Below the pieces are notes generated by a model. It ran no database searches. It had not been told where the DNA came from and was given only the letters and a program-made list of their open reading frames with translations. From assembly GCF_038592905.1 (NCBI RefSeq), contig NZ_CP151943.1, forward strand, positions 4,290,501-4,354,500: a stretch of 64,000 nt of DNA. Reading direction: 5' to 3'. This DNA comes from Neobacillus sp. FSL H8-0543 (GTDB taxonomy: Bacteria; Bacillota; Bacilli; Bacillales; Cytobacillaceae). Shown in pieces: positions 17,248-26,068 of the stretch. The position numbers and the translations under genes were made by a program. The first letter of the stretch is position 1. Every line of letters begins with the position of its first letter.

Positions 17248-17279
17248 GTTATGCATTATAACTAAAATAAACATGTAAG
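17248..17279 (+). promoter_or_regulatory. Candidate operator of the ureide operon
   Basis: A palindrome GTTAT-N5-ATAAC (17248-17262) overlaps the motif ACTAAAATAAACATGTAAG (17261-17279). The same two blocks recur upstream of the NCS2 permease at 22401 and 22475, and a version of the first lies upstream of the second permease at 29595. They probably bind one regulator, most likely the PucR-type protein encoded at 27620-29329. Confidence 0.5.
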
Positions 17280-17326
17280 CATTTTAGTTAGTTTCCTAAA
17301 AATGTACAGTGCTGCCATAGACTAAG

Positions 17327-17355
17327 TTGTGTTTTGTATGGGTAGTGCATACTAA
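17327..17355 (+). promoter_or_regulatory. Possible SigA promoter of the allH-fdrA-allG operon
   Basis: TTGTGT and TACTAA are 17 bases apart, about 110 bases before allH and 50 bases downstream of the shared motif. The rest of 17060-17475 is AT-rich. It contains an orphan AAAAGGAGG near 17411 with no good start codon at normal spacing. Confidence 0.4.
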
Positions 17356-17475
17356 TTTAAGTCCAAACATGTACAAATTTTCTGTTAATGCTTACAAACT
17401 TTCTTTTCCAAAAGGAGGTTCGATCTGCTAAAAAGTTATTTGACTGCATGATTCTAGATTTATGGGGTGTTATTC

Positions 17476-18363
17476 GTGGCAAATACAATCTCTGGTGATG
17501 CAGATTTTATAAAGGGAATTAATAACTCACTATTTACTGGTGTTGTGCATAGTACATTTAATCGGACTTTTAATATTAAGTGTTTCGAAAATGAAGATTT
17601 GTATACGATTGCATGCAGCAAACTTGATAATGGCCCTAATACGTTAATTATTGATGTTGATAATATGAAGCCATTAGAAATCGAAGTCAATGATCCGGTA
17701 CGGGTTGAAAAAAATCTCTTGTATATTGGGGAAAAGCTAACTATTTCTAGTGATAAAGCCTATAAATGGGAAAGTATTTTACCAACCTACCCAAGTAATG
17801 TAGTAATCCTGAAACGAAATTTAATGAAAATGAAGGAATATATTAACATTCACGGTGTGGGCGGTGGAATAAAAAAAAACGTAATACCCCAAAGTCCTTT
17901 TGAAGCAGAAGTCTCGAATATGCTTGAGAAAAGAACTCTTTTGCTTTTAAACGAATTATTAAATAACCGAATATCATCTGCATTGCCACACGCGGTTTCA
18001 CTTGTAGGTCTTGGGCCAGGGTTAACTCCTTCTGGGGATGATTTTTTAACAGGGTTATTTACTATTATTAATATGAAAAACAGCCCTTTTTATCTTTACC
18101 GATCATTTTGTAGAGATATTTTGATGAAAGCCAAAACCTTAACAAATGACATTAGTTACATGACTTTGAAAAAAGCTTCAATTGGAAAAGTGAGAGAGTC
18201 TATTATTTCTTTAGTTAATTCATTATTAATTGAGAATGATGAGGACTTAATTCTCTCTTTAAATAAATTATTAAACATAGGCTCAACATCCGGAACAGAT
18301 ATAGCTTTAGGCATTGTTTTCGGAATGGAAGCCAATATTAGAGCAGGAGGAAAAGTATGTTAG
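17476..18363 (+). CDS. allH: AllH-like DUF2877 protein, oxamate carbamoyltransferase subunit
   Basis: A protein of about 295 residues (DUF2877). The family hallmark GLGPGLTPSGDDFLTG lies near residue 180. In E. coli the three genes allF (fdrA), allG and allH together encode oxamate carbamoyltransferase, which exchanges oxalurate plus phosphate for oxamate plus carbamoyl phosphate. Here the same three sit in the order H-F-G with overlapping or near-touching ends. The GTG at 17476 is preferred, with GGGGTG as ribosome binding site; an in-frame GTG at 17467 is too close to it. The substrate may differ from oxalurate because no allantoin genes are present. Confidence 0.82.
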   Translation: MANTISGDADFIKGINNSLFTGVVHSTFNRTFNIKCFENEDLYTIACSKLDNGPNTLIIDVDNMKPLEIEVNDPVRVEKNLLYIGEKLTISSDKAYKWESILPTYPSNVVILKRNLMKMKEYINIHGVGGGIKKNVIPQSPFEAEVSNMLEKRTLLLLNELLNNRISSALPHAVSLVGLGPGLTPSGDDFLTGLFTIINMKNSPFYLYRSFCRDILMKAKTLTNDISYMTLKKASIGKVRESIISLVNSLLIENDEDLILSLNKLLNIGSTSGTDIALGIVFGMEANIRAGGKVC

Positions 18364-19904
18364 TACAAGCATTGATTAAGCCAAACACATATTTCGATTC
18401 AGTATCTTTAATGTCACTGTCCACTAAAGCGAATCAAATTGAAGAAGTTGATCAAGCCATTATTGCAATGGGTACGGAAATGAATAAAGAGGTAATGAAA
18501 AATGTCGGTTTACTGACACCTGAAGTAGAGGGAGCAGGCGCAAGTGATTTAATTATTGTCGTAAAAGCGGCAACTGACGAATTATGCGAAATCGCTTTCA
18601 AAAAAATTAATGATTTGTTTACAAAAAAGAATTCTGGTAAAAAGGGGAAAAATGACCTAAAATATTCAACTATTTCTTCTGCTGCAGTAAGTAACCCAGA
18701 AGCCAATTTAGCTATTATTGCTGTGAATGGTGCTTATGCAGCTAGAGAAGCGAAAAAGGCACTTGAAAATGATTTGCATGTCATGATATTTAGCGACAAT
18801 GTTAGCATAGAAGATGAAATTGAATTAAAAAAATTAGCTCATGAAAAAGGCTTATTCATGATGGGACCAGACTGTGGAACAGCGATTATCGGCAATACAG
18901 CCCTTTGCTTCGCAAACGCAGTAAGAAAAGGGAATATTGGTATTGTTGGGGCATCAGGAACTGGCAGCCAAGAGGTAAGTGTCCGTATTCACGAATTTGG
19001 CTACGGTATTTCTCAACTGATTGGAACAGGCGGTAGAGATTTAAAAGAAGAGGTTGGCGGAATCATGATGCTTGATGGTATTCAGGCACTTGAAGACGAT
19101 GAAGAGACAAAAGTCATTGTTGTTGTTTCGAAGCCACCTGCATCAAGTGTGGAAGAAAAAGTATTAGCGAAAATTAAAACATGTAAAAAACCAGTTGTCG
19201 TTTGGTTTGTTGGCGGGAATGAAGAAAAAATTACTGAAGCTGGCGCCCATTTTGCCAAAATGTCTAAAGAAGCTGCACTTAAAGCAGTACTATTGGCAGG
19301 TGCGGACGAAAGTAAGTTAAATAAACGTGCATTAAATATACCTCTTATTGAAGAAGTTCGGACAAAATTAACTCCTGAACAGAAATATGTTCGTGGACTT
19401 TTCAGCGGCGGAACTCTGGCCGATGAAGCTATGCATGCGGCTATGGAGAAATTCGATAATGTCTACAGCAATATTCAAAGAAATCCCGAGTATCGTTTAA
19501 AAGATCGTTATACGAGCCAAGAGCACACATTCATCGACTTTGGTGATGATGAATATACACAAGGTAAGCCACACCCAATGATTGATCCATCTACACGTCT
19601 TGAAAGATTTATTCAAGAGGCAAAAGATCCATCGGTTGGAGTTATTGTGATGGACTTTGTTATAGGTTATGGAGCACATGAAGATCCAGTTGGAGCTTTC
19701 CTACCTGCAATTATAGAAGCGAAACAACAGGCGGAACAAGAAGGAAGACATTTAGAAGTAATTGGATATGTTCTTGGAACAGATTTAGACCCGCAAAATT
19801 ATGAAGAGCAAATTAATAAATTATTAGCTGCGGATGTAACACATGCTAGCAGCATGCAAAATGCAGGATTATTGGCTAGAGAATTCGTTGTGAAGGGAGA
19901 ATAG
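18357..19904 (+). CDS. fdrA: FdrA/AllF, acyl-CoA-synthetase-like carbamoyltransferase subunit
   Basis: A 515-residue member of the FdrA family, which is built like succinyl-CoA synthetase alpha/beta chains. It has a Rossmann-type Gly motif (GIVGASGTGSQEVS, near residue 195) and MMGPDCGTAIIGN upstream of it. The start overlaps the allH stop by seven bases, with GAGGA in the allH tail. It is the core of the AllFGH complex that forms or uses carbamoyl phosphate at an oxamate-like amide. Length and motifs are complete. The upstream subunit, the downstream allG and a distal carbamate kinase all support the assignment. Confidence 0.87.
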   Translation: MLVQALIKPNTYFDSVSLMSLSTKANQIEEVDQAIIAMGTEMNKEVMKNVGLLTPEVEGAGASDLIIVVKAATDELCEIAFKKINDLFTKKNSGKKGKNDLKYSTISSAAVSNPEANLAIIAVNGAYAAREAKKALENDLHVMIFSDNVSIEDEIELKKLAHEKGLFMMGPDCGTAIIGNTALCFANAVRKGNIGIVGASGTGSQEVSVRIHEFGYGISQLIGTGGRDLKEEVGGIMMLDGIQALEDDEETKVIVVVSKPPASSVEEKVLAKIKTCKKPVVVWFVGGNEEKITEAGAHFAKMSKEAALKAVLLAGADESKLNKRALNIPLIEEVRTKLTPEQKYVRGLFSGGTLADEAMHAAMEKFDNVYSNIQRNPEYRLKDRYTSQEHTFIDFGDDEYTQGKPHPMIDPSTRLERFIQEAKDPSVGVIVMDFVIGYGAHEDPVGAFLPAIIEAKQQAEQEGRHLEVIGYVLGTDLDPQNYEEQINKLLAADVTHASSMQNAGLLAREFVVKGE

Positions 19905-19906
19905 GT

Positions 19907-21334
19907 ATGAGTAAAATTAGCGATTTATTTAAAAGTAAACCCCATGTTATTAACGTAGGAATTGAGTCATTTAAAGATGATTTAATGCAACAAGGCTCTG
20001 AAGTCATTCATTTAGAATGGACACCGCCAGGTAGAGGAAACCCATCATTAATTGCAGCACTTGACAAGCTTGAGAGTCCAGAACTCTTGGAAAAAATCGA
20101 AGCAGCTAATCAATTGGCAGTTGAAAGAATTATTAATTCTCATCCTGTTTTAATTGGATATGATCAAGCCATTAATTGCGTACCTGGTATGACAAAAACA
20201 ACGATTCTTCATGCAGGCCCTCCAATTACTTGGGATAAAATGAATGGTCCTATGAAAGGTGCCGTTACAGGTGCAATCGTATTTGAAGGATTAGCTAAGG
20301 ATGTAGAAGAAGCGGCTAAACTGGCGGCATCTGGGGAGATTACCTTTTCACCATGTCATGAACACAACTGTGTAGGTTCAATGGCAGGTGTCACATCTGC
20401 GTCAATGTTTATGCATATTGTTGAAAATAAAACGTATGGCAATATTGCTTATACAAACTTAAGTGAACAATTAGCAAAAATCCTTCGAATGGGAGCCAAT
20501 GATCAAAGTGTTATTGATCGTTTAATATGGATGCGCGATGTTTTCGGTCCTATTTTACGTGATGCGATGAAACTAAGTCCTAATGGAATTGACTTACGTT
20601 TAATGCTTGCGCAGGCACTTCATATGGGAGACGAGTGTCATAACCGAAATATTGCGGGTACAACATTATTAATCCAAGCTTTAACTTCGTATATTTTACA
20701 AACTGATTATACAATTGAACAAAAGAAAGAAGTCTTTGATTTCGTTGCTAGCAGTGATTACTTCTCTGGTCCTACTTGGATGGCAATGGCGAAATGTGCC
20801 CTTGATTCTGCTCACGGTATTGAAAATAGTACAGTCGTTACAACCATGGCCCGGAATGGTGTTGAATTCGGTATCCGTGTTAGCGGAATGCCTGGAAACA
20901 CATGGTTTACTGGTCCTGCACAAAAAGTTATAGGTCCAATGTTTGCAGGTTACAAGCCAGAAGATTCTGGACTTGATATTGGGGACAGTGCAATTACAGA
21001 AACATATGGTTTCGGTGGGTTTGCAATGGCAACAGCTCCAGCAATAGTTGCATTAGTTGGTGGAACACCAGAGGAAGCTATTGGTTATACAACTAAAATG
21101 AAGGAAATCACAACAACAGAAAATCCTAACGTAACAATTCCGGTACTTGATTTCATGGGAATACCGACAGGGATTGATGTTCGTAAGGTTATTCAAACAG
21201 GTATAATGCCGATTATTAATACAGCAATTGCCCATAAAGATGCAGGAATCGGAATGATAGGTGCAGGAATTACCTATCCTCCAGTCGAAGCCTTTGAAAA
21301 AGCAATGCTAGCTCTAAGTGAAAACATTCGATAA
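19907..21334 (+). CDS. allG: AllG (DUF1116/YlbE) carbamoyltransferase subunit
   Basis: A 475-residue DUF1116 protein starting two bases after fdrA. Conserved segments include PPGRGNPSLI near residue 42, the HGxxxCxGxxxG-like FSPCHEHNCVGSMAGVTS near 145, and FTGPAQKVIGPMF near 335. In E. coli YlbE is AllG, the third component of oxamate carbamoyltransferase. The region is intact and normal in length. The operon ends at a strong bidirectional terminator seven bases downstream; permease, deaminase and carbamate kinase form a second transcription unit. Confidence 0.87.
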   Translation: MSKISDLFKSKPHVINVGIESFKDDLMQQGSEVIHLEWTPPGRGNPSLIAALDKLESPELLEKIEAANQLAVERIINSHPVLIGYDQAINCVPGMTKTTILHAGPPITWDKMNGPMKGAVTGAIVFEGLAKDVEEAAKLAASGEITFSPCHEHNCVGSMAGVTSASMFMHIVENKTYGNIAYTNLSEQLAKILRMGANDQSVIDRLIWMRDVFGPILRDAMKLSPNGIDLRLMLAQALHMGDECHNRNIAGTTLLIQALTSYILQTDYTIEQKKEVFDFVASSDYFSGPTWMAMAKCALDSAHGIENSTVVTTMARNGVEFGIRVSGMPGNTWFTGPAQKVIGPMFAGYKPEDSGLDIGDSAITETYGFGGFAMATAPAIVALVGGTPEEAIGYTTKMKEITTTENPNVTIPVLDFMGIPTGIDVRKVIQTGIMPIINTAIAHKDAGIGMIGAGITYPPVEAFEKAMLALSENIR

Positions 21335-21341
21335 AATAAAT

Positions 21342-21376
21342 AAAAAAGTCCAGCATGATTAAAATGCTGGGCTTTT
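21342..21376. terminator. Bidirectional terminator between allG and the hydrolase
   Basis: AAAAAGTCCAGCAT pairs with ATGCTGGGCTTTTT, giving T tracts on both strands. It separates two convergent genes. Confidence 0.9.
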
Positions 21377-21379
21377 TAC

Positions 21380-22249
21380 TTAATTCAGGTGGGTTTTTAA
21401 AAAATCAATGACTTGTTTTAGTGCATATTGAACAAGGGGATCTTGGAAATTTTTATCAAATACGTGCTCACCATTAGGAATTGTAATAAGTTTTGCTTCA
21501 ACCTTTTCTTTAATAATAGCAGCCCTCATATATACTGACTGTTCGTATGGAACATCGGTATCCTTCGTTCCGTGTAATAAAAGAGTTGGTGGATATTCTT
21601 TTGTTACATGCCGATTTGGACAAAATGGATAGAGAGCTTCTTTATTATGTACAGGATTAACACCTGTAATTTCTTCGATCCAAACTCCATTCTGTCTCGC
21701 ATAAACATAAAATAGAAACCGTTCTTCTACTGTTGCCTCAGTTATTATTCGATCTGTGATTAGTTTATTAGCGAGTTCCTTAGGAACAATGTCCTTTTGG
21801 CAATAATATTTGCTTGGGCTTGTTGCCCAGTTACCAAGAAGATCCCCGTATCCGTAAAAGGAAACAATTGCAAGAGGCTTATGAGTAAATGTTCCAGTAG
21901 TAAGAGCTAAAAAACCACCGGCGGAACTTCCTACAACTGCAATTTTCTTTGGGTCTATTGAAAATTGTTTGGGTCCTTCTAATTGAATCCAGTGAATTGC
22001 ATCCTCAATATCCTTAAGAATTTCCGGCAGTTTTGTTGAAGGAGCCAGCCTATAGTCAATTGAAAAGAGTGAGAATCCATTGTTGGTGTAAAGTTTGATC
22101 ATTTCTTCACTTATTTCTTCTCTGGTACCCCAAATTAATCCGCCACCATGAATATAAATGACAATAGGAGCATTTTCTTGGTTAGCTCTATAAAAATCTG
22201 CCTTCAGTGAGAAATTTACATCTTCTTTATAAATAACGGTTTTCTTCAA
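21380..22249 (-). CDS. Alpha/beta hydrolase (esterase-lipase, HGGG type)
   Basis: A 289-residue hydrolase. It has the oxyanion motif HGGGLIWG near residue 34, the nucleophile elbow VVGSSAGGF near 108, an acid in HGTKDTDVPY near 230, and the His in NGEHVFD near 262. The full Ser-Asp-His triad is therefore present. It resembles carboxylesterases acting on small soluble esters and has no signal peptide. The start is a TTG with a weak ribosome binding site. It runs against the ureide genes and shares only a terminator with allG, so a role in purine use is uncertain. Confidence 0.8.
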   Translation of the reverse strand: MKKTVIYKEDVNFSLKADFYRANQENAPIVIYIHGGGLIWGTREEISEEMIKLYTNNGFSLFSIDYRLAPSTKLPEILKDIEDAIHWIQLEGPKQFSIDPKKIAVVGSSAGGFLALTTGTFTHKPLAIVSFYGYGDLLGNWATSPSKYYCQKDIVPKELANKLITDRIITEATVEERFLFYVYARQNGVWIEEITGVNPVHNKEALYPFCPNRHVTKEYPPTLLLHGTKDTDVPYEQSVYMRAAIIKEKVEAKLITIPNGEHVFDKNFQDPLVQYALKQVIDFLKTHLN

Positions 22250-22652
22250 TTTTATTTACACGTCCTATCTAAATATTGTTTCAGTTAATACTAAAAAAAA
22301 TAGTCAAATAATGCAATGAAAAGGATTGTGCAACATAACAAATAATCCCACTGTTTGTATGTTTTTCTAATCCATAATCTAGGACATGCTTTGTACAAAT
22401 GTTATTGTATAACTTGCCTAAATGAAATCCTTTTTTTTTGGTATTGGTAGCCAATGACCCAGAAAGGCTTAACGACTAAAATATAACATGTAAGGGTTAC
22501 CAAATGTTATTGTTTCTTTTTTAGAATAATAAAAATCTCCGGAGAAAAACAAGATTCTCTTCGAAAAAGGAGGAAAATTAAGTAGAGTACGAGATATTGC
22601 TAACTATTTTTTCACATTCAACAAACTAATTCATATTTAGAGGTGAAATGTA
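22250..22652 (+). promoter_or_regulatory. Control region of the permease-deaminase-carbamate kinase unit
   Basis: GTTATTGTATAAC (22401-22413) followed by GCCTAAAT, and ACTAAAATATAACATGTAAG (22475-22494), match motifs upstream of allH and of the second permease. An orphan AAAAAGGAGG near 22568 has no start codon at proper spacing. The permease has its own AGAGGTG site. This region also holds the upstream side of the minus-strand hydrolase, but I see no clear promoter for it. Confidence 0.5.
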
Positions 22653-24197
22653 ATGGATCAAAAAATTCAATTTTGGAAAAAAGGGGACATTGCCGCTTCC
22701 TTCGGTTTGTTCGTTAACGTTTTGACAGACTTTTTGGTTATGATCTCATTATTAATTGGTGTAGTTGGTATGCCAAGTGAGTTTGTTTTTAAACGAATTG
22801 TTCCTGGTTTTGGATTTGCAGTACTTCTATCTGGTATTATTTTTGCTTATTTTGCCTATAAATTAGCTAAGAAAACAGGTAGAAAAGATGTTACCGCATT
22901 ACCATCAGGTTCTAGTTCACCTGGAATATTTCTTATCGTATTTGTTATTATGCTTCCTTTATATCATCAAACACAGGATGCTGTTTTCACAACAACAGTC
23001 GCTGTGATTTGGGGCTTTGTTGAGGCTTCCATTTTATTCTTAGGTGCATTCCTGGGTGAAACGATTAGAAAGATCGTCCCAAGAACTGTATTGCTAGCAG
23101 CCTTGGCAGGTTTGGCATTTGTATTCTTGGGTATGAACCCAATGCTGCAATCTTTTGAAATGCCTATAGTTGCATTTGTTGCTCTTATCATTATCTTCAT
23201 GAACTGGTTGAGTAAACATCCAATATTAAAAAAAATACCTACGGGTTTATTATTAATCGTAGTTGGAACGGCAATTGCTTGGATAGCTGGATATCAAAAT
23301 CCTGCTGATGTTACTGAAGCTCTAAAATCATTTGGATTTAATCCTCCTATGTTGCATTTAAATGGACTTTTCGACCATTTTAGCGCTGCTTTGCCATATT
23401 TATTAACGGCTGTACCTCTAGGGTTAGCAAACTACATTTTTAACTTAGAAAACGTTGAAGCTGCTGCTGTCTGTGGTGATGAATACAAAACTCGGGATGT
23501 TATGCTTGCGAACGGTTTTTCTACTGCAATAGGTGGCCTTTGTGGTAACCCATTCCCAGTAACAGTTTATGTAGGTCATGCTGGTTGGAAAGAAGTTGGT
23601 GCTGGTTTAGGCTATTCAATTGCTAGCTCAGTTGCTATATTCCTATTATCGATTTTCAGTCTAATGGGTCTGTTGCTAGCTGTTGTCCCAATTGCCGCTA
23701 TTGTTCCGATGCTGGTGTTTATTGCGATTGTAACAGGGCATCAAGTTGTCAAAGAAAGTCCGAAATTTGAAGCTCCGGCAATCTTTGTATGTTTCTTCCC
23801 ATGGGTTGCTAACTGGGCACTTGTTGCTGTAAATAATGCACTTTCGGCTGCTGGTACATCTGCGGGGAATGCTGCAGGTCAAGTTTCTTCGCTTGATCTG
23901 AACAATGCAGGACTTTTCTACGATGGCTTGGTTGCTCTAGGTAATGGTGCACCTATTTCTAGTGTTCTATGGGGTTGTATCGCGGTATTTACGATCCGTA
24001 ACACGCCTATTGGAGGCATAATAGCTGCAGTGTTAGCAGCCGCCTTATCTTTTATTGGTGCAATTCACACAGCCACTATCGGACTTGCACAAGTAACTGC
24101 TATGCCTTTCGTTTGGGGATATCTCCTAATTGCAGCAGTTTTAGCGTATAAGCTTTATGTAAATAAGAAAGATAATATTGGTCCTGTTACTGAGTAA
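22653..24197 (+). CDS. NCS2-type purine/nucleobase permease
   Basis: A 514-residue, very hydrophobic protein with about 13 membrane segments. An NCS2-like segment, NLENVEAAAVCGDEYKTRDV near residue 266, is followed by ANGFSTAIGGLCGNPFPVTV, corresponding to the substrate-binding and Gly-rich TM10 region of uracil/xanthine and AzgA-type carriers. It is longer than UraA (about 430). Neighbours (deaminase, carbamoyltransferase, carbamate kinase) point to a purine, ureide or related ring as substrate. AGAGGTG precedes the ATG. Subfamily placement, AzgA-like or other, is uncertain. Confidence 0.78.
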   Translation: MDQKIQFWKKGDIAASFGLFVNVLTDFLVMISLLIGVVGMPSEFVFKRIVPGFGFAVLLSGIIFAYFAYKLAKKTGRKDVTALPSGSSSPGIFLIVFVIMLPLYHQTQDAVFTTTVAVIWGFVEASILFLGAFLGETIRKIVPRTVLLAALAGLAFVFLGMNPMLQSFEMPIVAFVALIIIFMNWLSKHPILKKIPTGLLLIVVGTAIAWIAGYQNPADVTEALKSFGFNPPMLHLNGLFDHFSAALPYLLTAVPLGLANYIFNLENVEAAAVCGDEYKTRDVMLANGFSTAIGGLCGNPFPVTVYVGHAGWKEVGAGLGYSIASSVAIFLLSIFSLMGLLLAVVPIAAIVPMLVFIAIVTGHQVVKESPKFEAPAIFVCFFPWVANWALVAVNNALSAAGTSAGNAAGQVSSLDLNNAGLFYDGLVALGNGAPISSVLWGCIAVFTIRNTPIGGIIAAVLAAALSFIGAIHTATIGLAQVTAMPFVWGYLLIAAVLAYKLYVNKKDNIGPVTE

Positions 24198-24307
24198 AAA
24201 TGAAAACTATTGGGGAATAAGAGCGTAGTGATCCTACACTTGGGTTTGATGTGAAAAAATGAAATATTGAGGCTGGGTCATTTAACAACACTAGGAGGAA
24301 TTTTGAC

Positions 24308-24757
24308 ATGGATTATATGAAATTAGCTGCCGATGCAACACTTGTCGGTATGGCAAACAAGGTTGGTGGACCATTCGGTGCAACAATCGTACGCGGCGAT
24401 GAAATTATCGCTGTAGTAAGCAATACAATGATGAGAGATACGGACCCATCTGCACATGCTGAAATGGTTGCGGTTCGTGAAGCTTGTAAAAAACTTGGCA
24501 CGATAGATTTATCTGATTGTGTCATCTATGCGACATGTGAACCTTGTCCAATGTGTGTGTCAGCCATTATTTGGACAGGAATTAAAAAAGTGTATTACTG
24601 CAATACGAGAGAAGATGCGGATAAACATGGCTTCTCTGACATGCACTTACGCAAGTATTTAACAGGTGAAGATGAAAGTGTACTCAACATGGTTAAGGTA
24701 GAGCAAAGAGAAGATTGTGATCATTTGTTTGAATTTTTCCATAAGTATAATAAATAA
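24308..24757 (+). CDS. Nucleoside/guanine deaminase (GuaD-like)
   Basis: A 149-residue zinc deaminase of the CDA fold. The first zinc motif is SAHAEMVA (His plus catalytic Glu) near residue 52; the second is CEPCPMCVSAI near 80. N-terminal KVGGPFGATIV also fits GuaD-type guanine deaminases, as does the length (B. subtilis GuaD is about 156). It would deaminate guanine or another amino-purine or amino-pyrimidine in the cytoplasm. It lies between a nucleobase permease and carbamate kinase, with AGGAGG before the ATG. The exact base cannot be told from the sequence. Confidence 0.82.
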   Translation: MDYMKLAADATLVGMANKVGGPFGATIVRGDEIIAVVSNTMMRDTDPSAHAEMVAVREACKKLGTIDLSDCVIYATCEPCPMCVSAIIWTGIKKVYYCNTREDADKHGFSDMHLRKYLTGEDESVLNMVKVEQREDCDHLFEFFHKYNK

Positions 24758-24772
24758 TAACATTGATAATTC

Positions 24773-24810
24773 TCCGGTGCTGCAAACAACAGCGCCGGAT
24801 GAATTTTTTT
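24773..24810 (+). terminator. Terminator after the deaminase gene
   Basis: TCCGGTGCTG/CAGCGCCGGA with a 7-nt loop, then a T7 run. It may attenuate rather than fully end the operon, as the next genes run the same way without an obvious promoter. Confidence 0.82.
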
Positions 24811-24879
24811 ACTAGGTAGACTTTCTAAATAAAACTTGTAATTCCAAGTAAATTAATGTTTATAAAAGAGGGGTATGTG

Positions 24880-26049
24880 ATGGTGAAGACAGAAACATTA
24901 AATCAAATACTGATTAATGTTAGTGAACAAGGTGATGTTGATGTTGTCCGTCAACTTTTAGTAGAAGGGGCGCGTGTTGGTTATAAAGATGTAGATGGTC
25001 GTACTGCTTTAATGGCTGCTACTCAAAAAAATCAAATCGAAGTTGTAAAAGTACTTTTAGAAGCTGGAAGTGATGTCAACACAAGAGACATCACGCAATT
25101 AACACCTTTTATTTGTTCCGGTGCCAATGGTTTCCATGAAATTTTAAGCTTGATGCTGCCTTATGGAGCAGATTTAAACAGTGTAAACCGATTTGGCGGT
25201 ACTGCATTATTACCTTCCAGTGAAAAAGGCTATCTAAAAACCGTACAAAGATGTTTGGAAGCTGGTATCCCTGTCAATCATGCCAATAATTTAGGCTGGT
25301 CGGCTCTTTTAGAGTCAGTAATTTTGGGTAACGGGGGCCGCTTATACTCCATGATTATTGAATTACTAGTAAAAGCTGGTGCAGATGTAAATTTACCAGA
25401 TAGGGATGGAAAGTCTTCGCTACAGCATGCCAAAGAATTGAGGCATGAGAAAGTAGTCAAGATTCTTACTAATAGGTATGTTGAACAAAATGAATATATA
25501 AACAAAGCAAAAACTTTATATTTAGATGATAAGTACGAAGAAGTAATTTCAGAAATGAATCAAGCCATCGAGACAAATCCAAATAATCTAGATTATTATT
25601 TCTACAAGGGCTATTCTCTGCAAGAACTTAAGCGTTATGATGAAGCACTCGAGGAATTTAAAAAGGCATTAGTGATTAATCCGAATGATCTTGATTTGTA
25701 TTTCTATACCGCAAATTGCTTAAGGTTAATGAAGAAACCTAAAGAGGCGCTAAGGGAATATGACAAAGTATGTGAATTAGACCCTAATGAAACCTTTTAC
25801 CGTTACCATAAATCAAATTACCTAAGAGAACTAGGCCGACACGAAGAAGCTGTAGGCGAAATGGATATGCTATTAGCGCTTCAGCCGAACAGATATGATT
25901 TTTCTTTCCATAAGGCAAACAGTTTGAGGTCCCTCAGAAGGCATGAAGCAGCAATTGAGGCAATTGAAAATGCAATTGCAAACGACCCAACCAATCCATT
26001 ATATCAATTGCATAAGAACCAATCACTTGAATTATTAAAAAACAATTAG
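24880..26049 (+). CDS. Ankyrin-repeat plus TPR protein
   Basis: A protein of about 389 residues in two repeat blocks. Residues 1-200 are ankyrin repeats (DGRTALMAATQKNQIEVVKV, then VLLEAGSDVNTRD and LLVKAGADVNLPDRDGKSSL). Residues 205-385 are about five TPR units (YYFYKGYSLQELKRYDEALE, DLYFYTANCLRLMKKPKEAL). It has no signal peptide or catalytic motif and is likely a cytoplasmic scaffold. The ATG at 24880 is preferred over 24856 because GAGGGG precedes it. Its place between deaminase and carbamate kinase suggests it organises or regulates the ureide enzymes, which is inference. Confidence 0.8.
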   Translation: MVKTETLNQILINVSEQGDVDVVRQLLVEGARVGYKDVDGRTALMAATQKNQIEVVKVLLEAGSDVNTRDITQLTPFICSGANGFHEILSLMLPYGADLNSVNRFGGTALLPSSEKGYLKTVQRCLEAGIPVNHANNLGWSALLESVILGNGGRLYSMIIELLVKAGADVNLPDRDGKSSLQHAKELRHEKVVKILTNRYVEQNEYINKAKTLYLDDKYEEVISEMNQAIETNPNNLDYYFYKGYSLQELKRYDEALEEFKKALVINPNDLDLYFYTANCLRLMKKPKEALREYDKVCELDPNETFYRYHKSNYLRELGRHEEAVGEMDMLLALQPNRYDFSFHKANSLRSLRRHEAAIEAIENAIANDPTNPLYQLHKNQSLELLKNN

Positions 26050-26068
26050 AATCACAGGGGGTAAACGG

